Shown piece after piece: positions 23,621 through 31,700 of a stretch of DNA of 33,895 bases. Below the pieces are notes generated by a model. The model was not told where the DNA came from. It made no database searches and was given only the letters and a program-made list of their open reading frames with translations. Positions within the stretch are counted from its first letter, which is position 1. Each line of letters opens with the position of its first letter. A program made the position numbers and the translations under genes. Origin of the DNA: an uncultured Lachnospiraceae bacterium. GTDB taxonomy: Bacteria > Bacillota > Clostridia > Lachnospirales > Lachnospiraceae. Location of the stretch: the NCBI GenBank assembly GCA_910586275.1, contig CAJUIM010000022.1:1-33895 (forward strand), given 5' to 3'.

Positions 23621-24743
23621 ATAGTCCGTAATCTACTTTAATGAAATCTACATAAGGCAGCATATATTCGTCTACAATCCGGTAAGAAAGTGCCCGCATG
23701 CCGGCAAACTTTTCAGCGTAGTTTTCCGTAGTCAGCCTGTATGCTTCATTTTGCGCAATCATCTGCTCCGCCATAAAACGGTTGATTTCGGGGGAGAAAT
23801 GCAGGGTATCCATATAGTTTTCCAAATTAGTGATAATTTCCGTGTCATCCTGAAAATAATATATTTCCACATTTTCATAGGAAAGCAGGGCTTTTGCTGC
23901 CTGTTCCATATTGTAAAGATAGGCTTCCAAATCTCCGGTGCGGTACAAATTGTCCCAGAAAAGCATGGAATAGGCAGGGAAGAAAATCTTGAACTGAGTT
24001 TCCGGATGATTTTCTGCCTGTGCTCTGATTAAGGAAATATTTCCGTCCAATGCATCTTGGTAGAAATCTTTCTCTTTCATGGGATCTATTTCGGCTTTGC
24101 GCATATAGAGCCCCAATGCCATATCCTGATTAAATTCTTTCCATTGGGCCCAGTTGTAAGAATTGTTTTCATCGTAGTCGCCGATAATGGAATTGGCTAT
24201 CATATAAGGAATCTTTTCCATGAGCACCCCTTTATTAAAAAGGTATTCCACATCATTGAAAATATTTTCATCATATAAATACATGGGGCAGCCGGTCAGT
24301 TCAAAGGTGGGAAAAGGATCCGCGGCAAGGGCGGAAGTGTCCATGTTATAAAAAACATATTTTAAATCATGTTTTTCATACGCGGCATCCAGAAAATAAC
24401 ATAAATCGGCCGTGGCTCCGTAGGAACGGATGGCTTTTATGGAATGGCAGCGGAAACCCTCGTCAAACCATCCGTTATTATAATTTTCCGCTACGGAGGA
24501 ACCTGCGATTACACTGTCATAATCAAAGGTACGCAGGGAGCCGATGCACTGGTATTCTTTGTCGGTCAGCACGGCTTTCAGTCCGAACCAAGGCTTGTGG
24601 TAATGGAAAAAAGGATCCGTGAGCATGACAATGGCGACAATGGCAGCCATAAAGACAATGCTTCTGAAAAAGAAGTTTTTTATGAATTTTTGGGCAGCAT
24701 CCTCATTTTGTATATGGTTTGGAGATAAATTTTCATGGGACAT
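23619..24743 (-). CDS. SGNH-like putative O-acyltransferase partner of MBOAT
   Basis: A 374-residue protein with one N-terminal membrane anchor (about 24-42) and an external domain. VIAGSSVAENYNN (GSS at 81-83) resembles the nucleophile block and DTLHFSPEINRFM (Asp312, His315) the catalytic DxxH block of SGNH/AlgX/DltD-type proteins. Partnered with the upstream MBOAT gene, it would transfer or position acyl groups on an extracellular polymer. Start 24743 is chosen because AAAGGA lies 7 nt upstream; the frame continues to 24824 but that part is repeat copy C. Sequence is divergent from named families, so the exact substrate and enzymatic status are uncertain. Confidence 0.7.
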   Translation of the reverse strand: MSHENLSPNHIQNEDAAQKFIKNFFFRSIVFMAAIVAIVMLTDPFFHYHKPWFGLKAVLTDKEYQCIGSLRTFDYDSVIAGSSVAENYNNGWFDEGFRCHSIKAIRSYGATADLCYFLDAAYEKHDLKYVFYNMDTSALAADPFPTFELTGCPMYLYDENIFNDVEYLFNKGVLMEKIPYMIANSIIGDYDENNSYNWAQWKEFNQDMALGLYMRKAEIDPMKEKDFYQDALDGNISLIRAQAENHPETQFKIFFPAYSMLFWDNLYRTGDLEAYLYNMEQAAKALLSYENVEIYYFQDDTEIITNLENYMDTLHFSPEINRFMAEQMIAQNEAYRLTTENYAEKFAGMRALSYRIVDEYMLPYVDFIKVDYGL

Positions 24744-24770
24744 ATCAGATCCTTTCTGCTTTTCGGGCAT

Positions 24771-24829
24771 GAACATGTTTGAAAATTCATTCCTGGCATT
24801 TGCAGGAAAGCAATTTTCAGACATGTTTT
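24771..24829. repeat. Dispersed repeat copy C (compact palindrome)
   Basis: ACATGTTTGAAAATT and, inverted, AATTTTCAGACATGTTT enclose a short GGCATTTGCAGGAAAG core: both ends of the family joined. It occupies most of the 84-nt gap between the MBOAT stop and the downstream gene, and touches the MBOAT stop codon. Confidence 0.6.
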
Positions 24830-26324
24830 AGAAATTAAAGTAAATAAAAGTGCTTACTTGTGAAAAAGAAATCAGCGACCATAAGAAGATCAGCACAATC
24901 AGCCAACAAAACCGGGAATTATAATCGGTTGTTTCCACGATTTCCAAGGCGTTTTTTCTTGTCACAATAAAACCGCTGACGGCAAGCAGCAGTAAAAGCA
25001 CTGCGATATAGGCAGTGGGCAATATGCCGGGGGCAGCCATGGTGATTATCTGCTTTACTATATAGAATTCGGGGATGTCCATAGTGGCCGCCAATTTATA
25101 AATATATCCGGTATTCCGGAAGGAAAACAGGTTTTTGAACATCTGAAAAGCATAGGCCATATTTTCGCTGCGGAAAAAGAAGAGCGAAAGGTTGAAAAAG
25201 GAAAAGGTAAAAAACCATCCCAGCCATCGGGGAATTTGCAGCCGGGCCGCTTTTTTTTCTCCGCTGCCTTTTACGCCCATAATTCCCAGATTGTCCCACA
25301 CTGCCAACAGCCCCTGCATGGTGCCCCATGCCACATATGTCCAGTTAGCCCCGTGCCACAGGCCGCTCAGGGCAAAGATAACCATGGTGTTGATCATGGT
25401 TCTGGCTTTTCCCCGTTTGCTGCCTCCCAGCGGGATATATACATAAGTGACGAAAAAACGTGACAGGGTCATATGCCAACGCTGCCACAATTCTTTTACG
25501 GAGCAGGCTTTATAAGGTGAATTGAAATTCACAGGCAGCGCGATATTGAACATATAGCCCAGCCCCATTGCCATATCGCTGTAACCGCTGAAGTCAAAAT
25601 AAATCTGAAAGGTATAGGCGAGGATTACTAAAAGCGTAGAGGGGGAGTCCAGAAAATAGGTCTGGGCAAAGCCGAAATTGGTGGCAAAAGCCAAGGTATC
25701 GGCCAGCAAAACTTTTTTCCCCAGTCCCAGTATAAACAAGGAAAGGCCTTTTGCGAAATTCGAAGGGGAAAAAACTCTTTTGGCCGTATCCTTAAACTGA
25801 GGAATTATTTCATCATACAAGACAATCGGGCCGGCAATCAGCTGCGGAAAAAAGGTGACAAAAGTAATATAATCCGTAAAGGAGTAATGTTCCGCTTTGC
25901 CTGTACAGCGGTCGATCATAAAGGACAGCTGCTGAAAGGTAAAAAAGCTGATGCCCAAGGGCAGCAGAATATGCTTTAGGTGGAAATCGGAACGGAACAG
26001 GAGGTTGATGTTCTCAATAAAAAAGTCATAGTATTTGAAATAAAAAAGAATCCCCAGGTTGATGCTGATGCCGGCTGCCAGCCCGATGCGGTGAGTCAGC
26101 CTTGTCCGGGAAAATTTCATAATATAACTTAATAAATAGTTGACGAGAATGCTGGCAACAATAATCAACAAGTAATAAGTGTTGAAGTATCCGTAGAACC
26201 AAAGTGACATTCCGGAAAGGAATATCTGTGCCAGACGGTATTTTTGTAATCGGTTCAGTGTATACCAGCCTAAAAGCGCGGCAGGCAGAAATAAAAAAAT
26301 AAATATATAGGAATTAAAGAGCAT
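24828..26324 (-). CDS. MBOAT family membrane O-acyltransferase (AlgI/DltB-like)
   Basis: A 498-residue polytopic protein. MBOAT hallmarks are MLFNSYIFIFLFLPA at the N-terminus, PLGISFFTFQQLSFMID (122-138), YFDFSGYSDMAMGLG (242-256), ELWQRWHMTLSRFF (278-291) and LSGLWHGANWTYVAWG with the catalytic His324. Such proteins move acyl groups from a cytoplasmic donor across the membrane to a partner or to polysaccharide, as in alginate acetylation or teichoic-acid D-alanylation. The next gene encodes the expected SGNH-like partner. No dltA/dltC-type genes are adjacent, so acetylation of an exopolysaccharide or wall polymer is more likely than D-alanylation. Confidence 0.9.
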   Translation of the reverse strand: MLFNSYIFIFLFLPAALLGWYTLNRLQKYRLAQIFLSGMSLWFYGYFNTYYLLIIVASILVNYLLSYIMKFSRTRLTHRIGLAAGISINLGILFYFKYYDFFIENINLLFRSDFHLKHILLPLGISFFTFQQLSFMIDRCTGKAEHYSFTDYITFVTFFPQLIAGPIVLYDEIIPQFKDTAKRVFSPSNFAKGLSLFILGLGKKVLLADTLAFATNFGFAQTYFLDSPSTLLVILAYTFQIYFDFSGYSDMAMGLGYMFNIALPVNFNSPYKACSVKELWQRWHMTLSRFFVTYVYIPLGGSKRGKARTMINTMVIFALSGLWHGANWTYVAWGTMQGLLAVWDNLGIMGVKGSGEKKAARLQIPRWLGWFFTFSFFNLSLFFFRSENMAYAFQMFKNLFSFRNTGYIYKLAATMDIPEFYIVKQIITMAAPGILPTAYIAVLLLLLAVSGFIVTRKNALEIVETTDYNSRFCWLIVLIFLWSLISFSQVSTFIYFNF

Positions 26325-26392
26325 TTTCGGCAGCCTTTCTTTCGTCGGTGTTTTAGCTTCAAACAGTATAACATAATTTTACTTATAAGCCT

Positions 26393-26554
26393 AGAGCGTG
26401 TTTGAAAATTCATTTCCAGCATCTGCACGCCCCACTTTGCGTGATATTTGCGTCAAATTCAGGTTACATAGCCCGCTATGCGCCCTTCCTTTGACACAAA
26501 TCTCCCACAAATTGTGACGCACATCTGCCGGAAAGCAATTTTCAAACATGCTCT
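26393..26554. repeat. Dispersed repeat copy D (most complete, about 162 bp)
   Basis: The ends are inverted copies of AGAGCRTGTTTGAAAATT, followed inward by the imperfectly inverted (T/C)(C/T)AGCATCTGC-like blocks. The interior is non-coding. CTAG spans both borders. Structure and size resemble a MITE, but no transposase gene is present here to assign a family. It lies upstream of the MBOAT gene. Confidence 0.7.
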
Positions 26555-26589
26555 AGAGCGTGTTTGAAAATTCATTCCCGGCAGATGCA
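26555..26589. repeat. Dispersed repeat, adjacent partial copy
   Basis: Immediately after copy D a second left end begins with AGAGCGTGTTTGAAAATT and continues CATTCCCGGCAGATGC before similarity stops. The junction GCTCTAGAGC is a perfect palindrome, so two units abut head to tail at CTAG. Confidence 0.65.
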
Positions 26590-26672
26590 TGTCAGAAGAT
26601 CTTTTAAATAGGAATAGTTATGGGCAGATGTCAATGTTTCTATACGAACTAGGAAGCGCGTGGTTTTACCGT

Positions 26673-26702
26673 TTGCCATGAATGCTTAAAAAGTGGGATA
26701 AT
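26673..26702 (+). promoter_or_regulatory. Promoter of the DUF4358 operon
   Basis: TTGCCA (26673-26678), 18 nt and GATAAT (26697-26702). The following leader contains a small perfect hairpin CCGGAC-att-GTCCGG (26759-26773) and a second GC-rich stem. With the repeats, this accounts for the 26325-26823 gap. Confidence 0.5.
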
Positions 26703-26823
26703 GCATCGGAATTGGGAAATAATGATAATGATGTAATAAATCATTGGAAGGGGCTGTTCCGGACATTGTCCGGCCGGAGGCTGCGCCGGCAGGGGGAGTG
26801 CGGAAGCGGAATAGGAGGGAATT

Positions 26824-27471
26824 ATGAGAACACGGATCGTGACGATGACATTAATTCTGGCAATGACATTATGGGTATTTGCGGCTCCGATGCTGACCGG
26901 CTGCGGGGAAGGGGAAATATTTAATTCCAATACAAACAGCGTAGAGAATGTCAGAAGAAGCGGTGAGAAAGGCATTAAAATACAGGAAAATGCAGGCAGC
27001 GGCTATATTCTGATGGATATGATCCGGGAAGAGGTAGTGGGGATTTTGGGCGACAATTACTGGCCGGATAAGCTGCTGACAAAGGAGGAATTGGAGACGG
27101 AAACGGGCATCGGGGAGAACTTATATGAGGAGTTTCTGGCAGAAAAGCAGAAGGTAGAGACGGATATTGATATGATGATCATTATTAAGGTGAAGCCGGA
27201 ACATATGGCCGAGGTGGAAATGCTGCTGAACGGGTATAGGGATTCTTTGCTGGTAAAATATCGGGAAAGGCCGCAGGAACTGGGGAAGGCCGTAGCTTCC
27301 AGAATTGAAATCATTGATCAGTATATTTGTTTTGTGCAGCTTGGCGCGGATACGACGGCAGCTGCAGAGTCCGGGGATGAGGATGTGCTGAATCAGTGCC
27401 AGCAAGAAAACGAAAGGGCGGTGGATATGATAGAACGGACGATTTACGATGCCCTATTGAGTTCGGACTGA
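26824..27471 (+). CDS. DUF4358 lipoprotein
   Basis: A 215-residue protein with signal peptide and lipobox LTGC (Cys27). The mature part matches the DUF4358 pattern: YEEFLAEKQKVETDIDMMIIIKVKPEHMAEVEMLLNGYRDSL (about 100-140), followed by LGKAVASRIEIIDQYICFVQLG. The family is common in Lachnospiraceae and has no known function. AGGAGG lies 6 nt before ATG 26824. Seventy-seven nucleotides separate it from the next gene on the same strand; it appears to head a four-gene cluster. Confidence 0.8.
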   Translation: MRTRIVTMTLILAMTLWVFAAPMLTGCGEGEIFNSNTNSVENVRRSGEKGIKIQENAGSGYILMDMIREEVVGILGDNYWPDKLLTKEELETETGIGENLYEEFLAEKQKVETDIDMMIIIKVKPEHMAEVEMLLNGYRDSLLVKYRERPQELGKAVASRIEIIDQYICFVQLGADTTAAAESGDEDVLNQCQQENERAVDMIERTIYDALLSSD

Positions 27472-27548
27472 TGATAAGGTATAATTGATTTATCCGGATT
27501 TTGGAGAATAATGCCTCTCGGATAGCACAGACGATAGGAGGAGCGGAT

Positions 27549-28097
27549 ATGGCATTTGGCCTTACGGAGAAAATGCAGATAAAGAATGCCATAGAGAAGG
27601 TGCTTCATGTACCCGGCAATTATGCAGGAGGTACTTTGGAAATGGCCATGGTATTTGACGGAAATCTTACGGAGGGGTGTGTGAGGCAGACGGGAGCGGA
27701 GACTGCGGCACTGCTGAAATCCCACAGCGAAATATTCCGTAATGTGAGACTGAATATCGTAAGCTGGGAAGGGGATGACGAACTGGCACAGGAACTGTCG
27801 TCTCTCCCTCTTTTGCTGATGGGAAGAGCCTTGGGCGGATTCCGGCATGCGGAAAATAAAAAGCGGCCGGAATTGCTGGCAGGATACTTAAAGAAATTTT
27901 ATGCCCGTTCCAAAATGATTATATTGTTTACGGACGGGAATTGCCGGGTGGAAGATGAGGAACTGTTTCAGGAGAATATGCATCCGTTCCTATATAGGAA
28001 ATTGGTGATACTACAAATATGCAGGGACGGCCAAGGCACGGAACAGAGGTCTGTGAAGGTACATATGGGGATGGAGAAAGGTTGGATGTTATTATGA
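27549..28097 (+). CDS. Unrecognised protein with degenerate VWA-like fold
   Basis: A 182-residue soluble protein not assigned to a family. Its order of segments resembles a von Willebrand A domain: hydrophobic strand EMAMVFDGN (31-39), a helix, strand RLNIVSWEG (67-75), a GRALGGFRHAE turn (92-102), a helix, strand MIILFTDGN (123-131) with the common TDG, and strand KLVILQI near 150. The usual DxSxS metal motif is absent (FDGNLTE instead), so metal binding is doubtful. AGGAGG precedes ATG 27549; the frame opens upstream at 27501 without a ribosome site. Its stop TGA overlaps the ATG of the HAD gene (ATGA), so the two are translationally coupled and may function together. Confidence 0.6.
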   Translation: MAFGLTEKMQIKNAIEKVLHVPGNYAGGTLEMAMVFDGNLTEGCVRQTGAETAALLKSHSEIFRNVRLNIVSWEGDDELAQELSSLPLLLMGRALGGFRHAENKKRPELLAGYLKKFYARSKMIILFTDGNCRVEDEELFQENMHPFLYRKLVILQICRDGQGTEQRSVKVHMGMEKGWMLL

Positions 28098-28768
28098 TAG
28101 AAGCAGTTGTATTTGACATGGACGGAGTGCTGTTCGATACTGAAAGGATTGGGTGTGAATGTTGGGAAGAGGCCGGCAGGAGGATGAATCTGGGGGACAT
28201 CAGCGAGGGTGTGAAGGGATGCATGGGGCGCAATAAGAATGATATTACGATTCTTATGTACAGTCTTTACGGCAAAGATTTCCCTTTTGACGAATTTTAC
28301 GGTCTGACGCATACGCTTATGGAGCAGCAGATTGAGCAGGAGGGCATTCCCTTGAAAGAGGGGGTTCGGGAAATCTTGGATTATCTGAACCGAAAAGGGT
28401 ATAAGGTGGGGCTGGCTTCTTCCGCGGGAAGAAAGAGCGTGATGAGAAATTTGGAGCAGACAGGGCTGACGCATTATTTTCACCAAATCATTACCGGCGA
28501 TATGGTGGAACATAGCAAGCCTGCCCCGGATATCTATGCAAAAGCCTGCGAGGCATTGGCAGTGGCACCCGAAAATGCGGTGGCAGTGGAGGATTCATTC
28601 AACGGCATATATTCTGCATACCGCGCAGGGATGAAGGCTGTAATGGTGCCGGACATGGTAAAGCCTACGCCGGAAATTGAGGCTATGCTGTACCGCAAAT
28701 TTACATCTCTGTCCGAGGCACTGGACTATATGAAAAGCAAGGAATTGCAGCAAAATGCTGAGAAATGA
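28094..28768 (+). CDS. HAD-superfamily phosphatase/mutase (beta-phosphoglucomutase-like)
   Basis: A 224-residue protein with HAD motif I VVFDMDGVLFDTE (Asp8 nucleophile, Asp10), motif II LASSAGRKS (about residue 117), Lys in HSKPAPDIY (about 140) and motif IV VAVEDSFNGIYSAYRAGM (about 160). The helical cap follows motif I, as in the PGMB/phosphatase subfamily that acts on small sugar phosphates. ATG 28094 overlaps the previous gene's stop as ATGA. The DUF362 gene follows after 28 nt. Substrate is unknown. Confidence 0.88.
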   Translation: MIEAVVFDMDGVLFDTERIGCECWEEAGRRMNLGDISEGVKGCMGRNKNDITILMYSLYGKDFPFDEFYGLTHTLMEQQIEQEGIPLKEGVREILDYLNRKGYKVGLASSAGRKSVMRNLEQTGLTHYFHQIITGDMVEHSKPAPDIYAKACEALAVAPENAVAVEDSFNGIYSAYRAGMKAVMVPDMVKPTPEIEAMLYRKFTSLSEALDYMKSKELQQNAEK

Positions 28769-28796
28769 AATATCGGAAAAGGAAACGGAGGAAGAT

Positions 28797-29903
28797 ATGG
28801 CAAAATCAAAAGTGTATTACACAAACATGAAGACATCGTTCCATGAGAATCTCCCGAAGAAGCTGGAACGTCTTATAAGGACGGCGGGAATTGGGGAGAT
28901 AGACTTCGACAGGAAATATGCGGCGATTAAGATTCATTTCGGAGAGCCGGGCAATCTGGCGTATCTGAGGCCCAACTACGCGGCAGTGGTGGTGAAGGTA
29001 ATTCAGGAATTAGGAGGCAAGCCGTTCCTTACGGACTGCAATACGCTATATGTGGGCGGCAGGAAGAATGCTTTGGATCATATGGATGCGGCATACCAGA
29101 ACGGATTCTCCCCCTTTTCTACCGGATGCCATGTAATTATTGCGGATGGCCTGAAAGGGACGGATGAAGCGTTGGTGCCGGTGGAAGGCGGGGAGTATGT
29201 AAAGGAAGCCAAAATCGGCAGAGCCATTATGGATGCGGATATATTCATTACGTTAAACCATTTTAAAGGACATGAGGCGACAGGGTTTGGAGGCGCACTG
29301 AAAAATATCGGAATGGGATGCGGCTCAAGGGCAGGTAAGATGGAAATGCACAGCGCAGGAAAGCCCTATATCAATCAGCAAAAATGTGTGGGCTGCGGGC
29401 GATGCATTCAAATCTGCGCGCATGACGCTCCTTCCATTACGGACAAGAAAGCTTCCATCGATCAGGATAAATGCGTAGGATGCGGACGCTGCATCGGAGT
29501 GTGCCCGATGGATGCAGTATTGCCGGCGGGGGATGAGTCCAATGATATCCTAAACAGGAAAATTGCGGAATACAGTAAAGCCGTATTGTCAGGGAGGCCC
29601 CATTTCCATATCAGCCTTGTTGTGGATGTGACGCCTAATTGTGACTGCCATGCAGAAAACGATATACCTATCGTGCCGGATGTGGGCATGTTCGCTTCTT
29701 TTGATCCGGTAGCTTTGGACGTGGCCTGTGCGGATGCCGTAAATAGACAGCCGGTTATGGCCGGCAGCCAGCTTGACCATATGCCTCATGTACATAATGA
29801 CCATTTTATCGATTCCGCGCCGCAGACGAATTGGAAATCTTCCATTGAACACGCGGTAAAAATCGGGATAGGGAATGCAGAGTACGAACTGATCGAGATA
29901 TAA
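28797..29903 (+). CDS. DUF362 protein with two 4Fe-4S motifs
   Basis: A 368-residue protein. The DUF362 core (KIHFGEPGNLAYLRPNY, LTDCNTLYVGGRKNA, LNHFKGHEATGFGGALKNIGMGCGS) surrounds a ferredoxin insert: CVGCGRCIQIC (Cys197, 200, 203, 207) and CVGCGRCIGVCP (Cys226, 229, 232, 236). The first cluster has Ala-His in place of the usual Pro after the last Cys. DUF362 proteins are thought to be iron-sulfur redox enzymes, but reactions are mostly unknown. Start 28797 has GGAGGA just upstream; the frame extends to 28755 inside the HAD gene. Likely the last gene of the 26824-29903 cluster, followed by a terminator. Confidence 0.88.
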   Translation: MAKSKVYYTNMKTSFHENLPKKLERLIRTAGIGEIDFDRKYAAIKIHFGEPGNLAYLRPNYAAVVVKVIQELGGKPFLTDCNTLYVGGRKNALDHMDAAYQNGFSPFSTGCHVIIADGLKGTDEALVPVEGGEYVKEAKIGRAIMDADIFITLNHFKGHEATGFGGALKNIGMGCGSRAGKMEMHSAGKPYINQQKCVGCGRCIQICAHDAPSITDKKASIDQDKCVGCGRCIGVCPMDAVLPAGDESNDILNRKIAEYSKAVLSGRPHFHISLVVDVTPNCDCHAENDIPIVPDVGMFASFDPVALDVACADAVNRQPVMAGSQLDHMPHVHNDHFIDSAPQTNWKSSIEHAVKIGIGNAEYELIEI

Positions 29904-29933
29904 CGCCGCGTGTTCTTCGCGGATGTGATTGAC

Positions 29934-30000
29934 AAGAACCGTCATAGTCAGATGTTCCGCCCCTTGTGCCGGGAGGGAGCCTTGGCTATGACGGTTCTTT
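29934..30000. terminator. Bidirectional terminator between DUF362 and murG
   Basis: AAGAACCGTCATAG (29934-29947) and CTATGACGGTTCTT (29986-29999) form a perfect 14-pair stem with a GC-rich internal structure in the loop. Short T-rich ends on both strands suit termination of the two convergent genes. Confidence 0.75.
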
Positions 30001-30005
30001 GCTGA

Positions 30006-31082
30006 TTACCGTGAGCAACATATGGTGTTTTCCAATAAATCCGTGATGGTGCGGACGGAATTAAGCTGATTGCTCCGTGCCATGGTTTCCGCATAGGTCT
30101 GCCTTGTAAAATAGAGTTCATGCACTTTTTCCAACAGTAAATTTTCCGTCAGGTAATCCTCGTCAATGACAAGGCTGAAGCCTTGTGATTCGAAGGATTT
30201 GGCGTTTAAAATCTGATCGCCTCTGCTGCTGTGGGCAGAGAGAGGAATGAGCAGATTAGGTTTTTTCAAGGCGAGCAGTTCACAGATGGAATTTGCGCCT
30301 GCCCTGGAAATAACTACGTCTGCCATGGCAAAAATGTCTTTTAACTCGGTTTTTACATATTCAAACTGCTTATAGCCTTGTATATTGAGCATTAAGTTAT
30401 CCACTTTATCCTTGCCGCATATATGGACGACCTGAAAATCTTCCAGCAGCTTCGGCAGAGCTTCCCTTACCGCCTTGTTTATGGCCTCCGCCCCTAAACT
30501 TCCGCCGATGACCATGACTACGGGTTTATTGGAGGTAAATTTGCATAAATCATAGGCTGCTATTTTATTGCCTTTTGCCAGTTCCTCACGGATTGGGGAG
30601 CCGGTCAGAACCGCTTTCCCTTCAGGGAGCATGGGGATGGTTTCCGGAAAGTTGCAGCATATCTTTTCGGCAACGGGAATGCATAGCTTGTTGGCAAGGC
30701 CGGGGGTCATATCCGATTCATGGATAATGCAGGGTACTTCTAAGGAAGCAGCGGCACGCACTACGGGTACGCTGACGAAGCCTCCTTTGGAAAATACAAT
30801 GTCAGGGCCTATTTTTTTCAAATATTTTCTGGCTTCCATAAATCCTTTCATCACCCGAAACGGATCGGAGAAATTCTTGGGATCAAAATAACGGCGGAAT
30901 TTACCGGTTGCGATTCCGTAGTAGGGGATGTCAAAGTCCGCAATCAGCTTTCTCTCTATGCCTTCATAGGATCCGATATAGTATATCTCATAACCTAACT
31001 CCCGCAGCCTTGGTATCAATGCAATATTCGGAGTTACATGGCCGGCTGTCCCGCCGCCGGTGAGAACTATTTTTTTTGCCAT
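30006..31082 (-). CDS. murG: MurG: UDP-GlcNAc transferase of lipid II synthesis
   Basis: A 358-residue glycosyltransferase of GT-B fold. GGGTAGHVTPN (8-18), FSKGGFVSVPVV (about 98-109), HESDMTPGLANK (about 120), VIGGSLGAEAIN (about 190) and SRAGANSICELLALKKPNLLIPL (about 259-281) match MurG, which adds GlcNAc to lipid I on the inner membrane face. The HESDMTPGLAN variant and the GSYEGIE motif belong to the clostridial type found outside the dcw cell-division cluster, as here. GGAGGTG lies about 9 nt before ATG 31082. The TSCPD gene lies 89 nt upstream on the same strand. Whether another murG exists in the genome is not visible. Confidence 0.92.
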   Translation of the reverse strand: MAKKIVLTGGGTAGHVTPNIALIPRLRELGYEIYYIGSYEGIERKLIADFDIPYYGIATGKFRRYFDPKNFSDPFRVMKGFMEARKYLKKIGPDIVFSKGGFVSVPVVRAAASLEVPCIIHESDMTPGLANKLCIPVAEKICCNFPETIPMLPEGKAVLTGSPIREELAKGNKIAAYDLCKFTSNKPVVMVIGGSLGAEAINKAVREALPKLLEDFQVVHICGKDKVDNLMLNIQGYKQFEYVKTELKDIFAMADVVISRAGANSICELLALKKPNLLIPLSAHSSRGDQILNAKSFESQGFSLVIDEDYLTENLLLEKVHELYFTRQTYAETMARSNQLNSVRTITDLLENTICCSR

Positions 31083-31171
31083 CTGTAGGACACCTCCAGA
31101 CTGATTCTATTATAATATGATTCTCTGTTCTTCTGTATTTATGCAGGAATAGTTTCGGTGCGGGTACAGCT

Positions 31172-31408
31172 TTAAATCATGCTTTCCAGTGCCTGTGCAA
31201 GCTGGTCGGGGCAGGAGGTGTTCTTGAAGCCGCAGCGGATGCCTTTCAGCCTGTTTATGGCATCTTCCGCTTTCATGCCTTCGATCAGGCGGGATATGCC
31301 CTGCAGGTTGCCGTTGCACCCGCCGGTGAATGCAACGGATTTTACGATTCCGTCTTCCAGTTCAATGTTTATGGATGTGGAGCAGACTCCTTTTGGTTGA
31401 TATTGCAT
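31172..31408 (-). CDS. TIGR03905-type TSCPD domain protein
   Basis: A 78-residue protein that fits the TIGR03905 family end to end: PKGVCSTSINIEL, FTGGCNGNLQGISRLIEGM and the signature GIRCGFKNTSCPDQLAQAL with conserved Cys residues. Such TSCPD proteins resemble a C-terminal domain of ribonucleotide reductases; function alone is unknown, possibly metal or nucleotide binding. Promoter at 31464-31492 and a weak AAGGAA-type ribosome site precede ATG 31408. It may be cotranscribed with murG, though a TATAAT in the 89-nt gap could give murG its own start. Confidence 0.88.
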   Translation of the reverse strand: MQYQPKGVCSTSINIELEDGIVKSVAFTGGCNGNLQGISRLIEGMKAEDAINRLKGIRCGFKNTSCPDQLAQALESMI

Positions 31409-31463
31409 ATGAATAATCCTTCCTTTTCTGTTTTATTATAAATAATGCCAAATCACTGGAATG

Positions 31464-31492
31464 ATTATAACAGAAAGAATAAACTTTTTCCA
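31464..31492 (-). promoter_or_regulatory. Promoter of the TSCPD gene
   Basis: On the minus strand TGGAAA (31492-31487), 17 nt and a perfect TATAAT (31469-31464), about 55 nt upstream of the TSCPD start codon. Confidence 0.5.
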
Positions 31493-31545
31493 GTAGTATT
31501 CCTTAATCTGTCGAAATTTGCAAATGGATTACAGGGGCAGACATA

Positions 31546-31575
31546 TTGAGATATAGGAAGCTTTTGTTTTATAAT
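31546..31575 (+). promoter_or_regulatory. Promoter of the 31701 membrane-protein gene
   Basis: TTGAGA (31546-31551), 18 nt and a perfect TATAAT (31570-31575). It gives a leader of about 120 nt to the gene at 31701 and lies back to back with the TSCPD promoter. Confidence 0.6.
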
Positions 31576-31700
31576 ATTGGAAGCAGGGACAATCGTTTTC
31601 ATATAGGGTGTATGAAAATATCCGCGGCTGATAAAGGAAAGAACGGAAATAAATTTGTGCCTTGCCTGAAACTATGGGGGTGCAGAAACGGAGGGTAGGT

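Noticed and set aside
24744..24824. Upstream start for the SGNH-like protein
   Set aside because: The extra 27 codons are translated repeat copy C; the internal ATG at 24743 has AAAGGA at correct spacing.
31110..31319. Second minus-strand frame overlapping the TSCPD gene
   Set aside because: It is a shifted frame of a clear TIGR03905 protein and encodes a His/Arg-rich sequence without similarity to known proteins.
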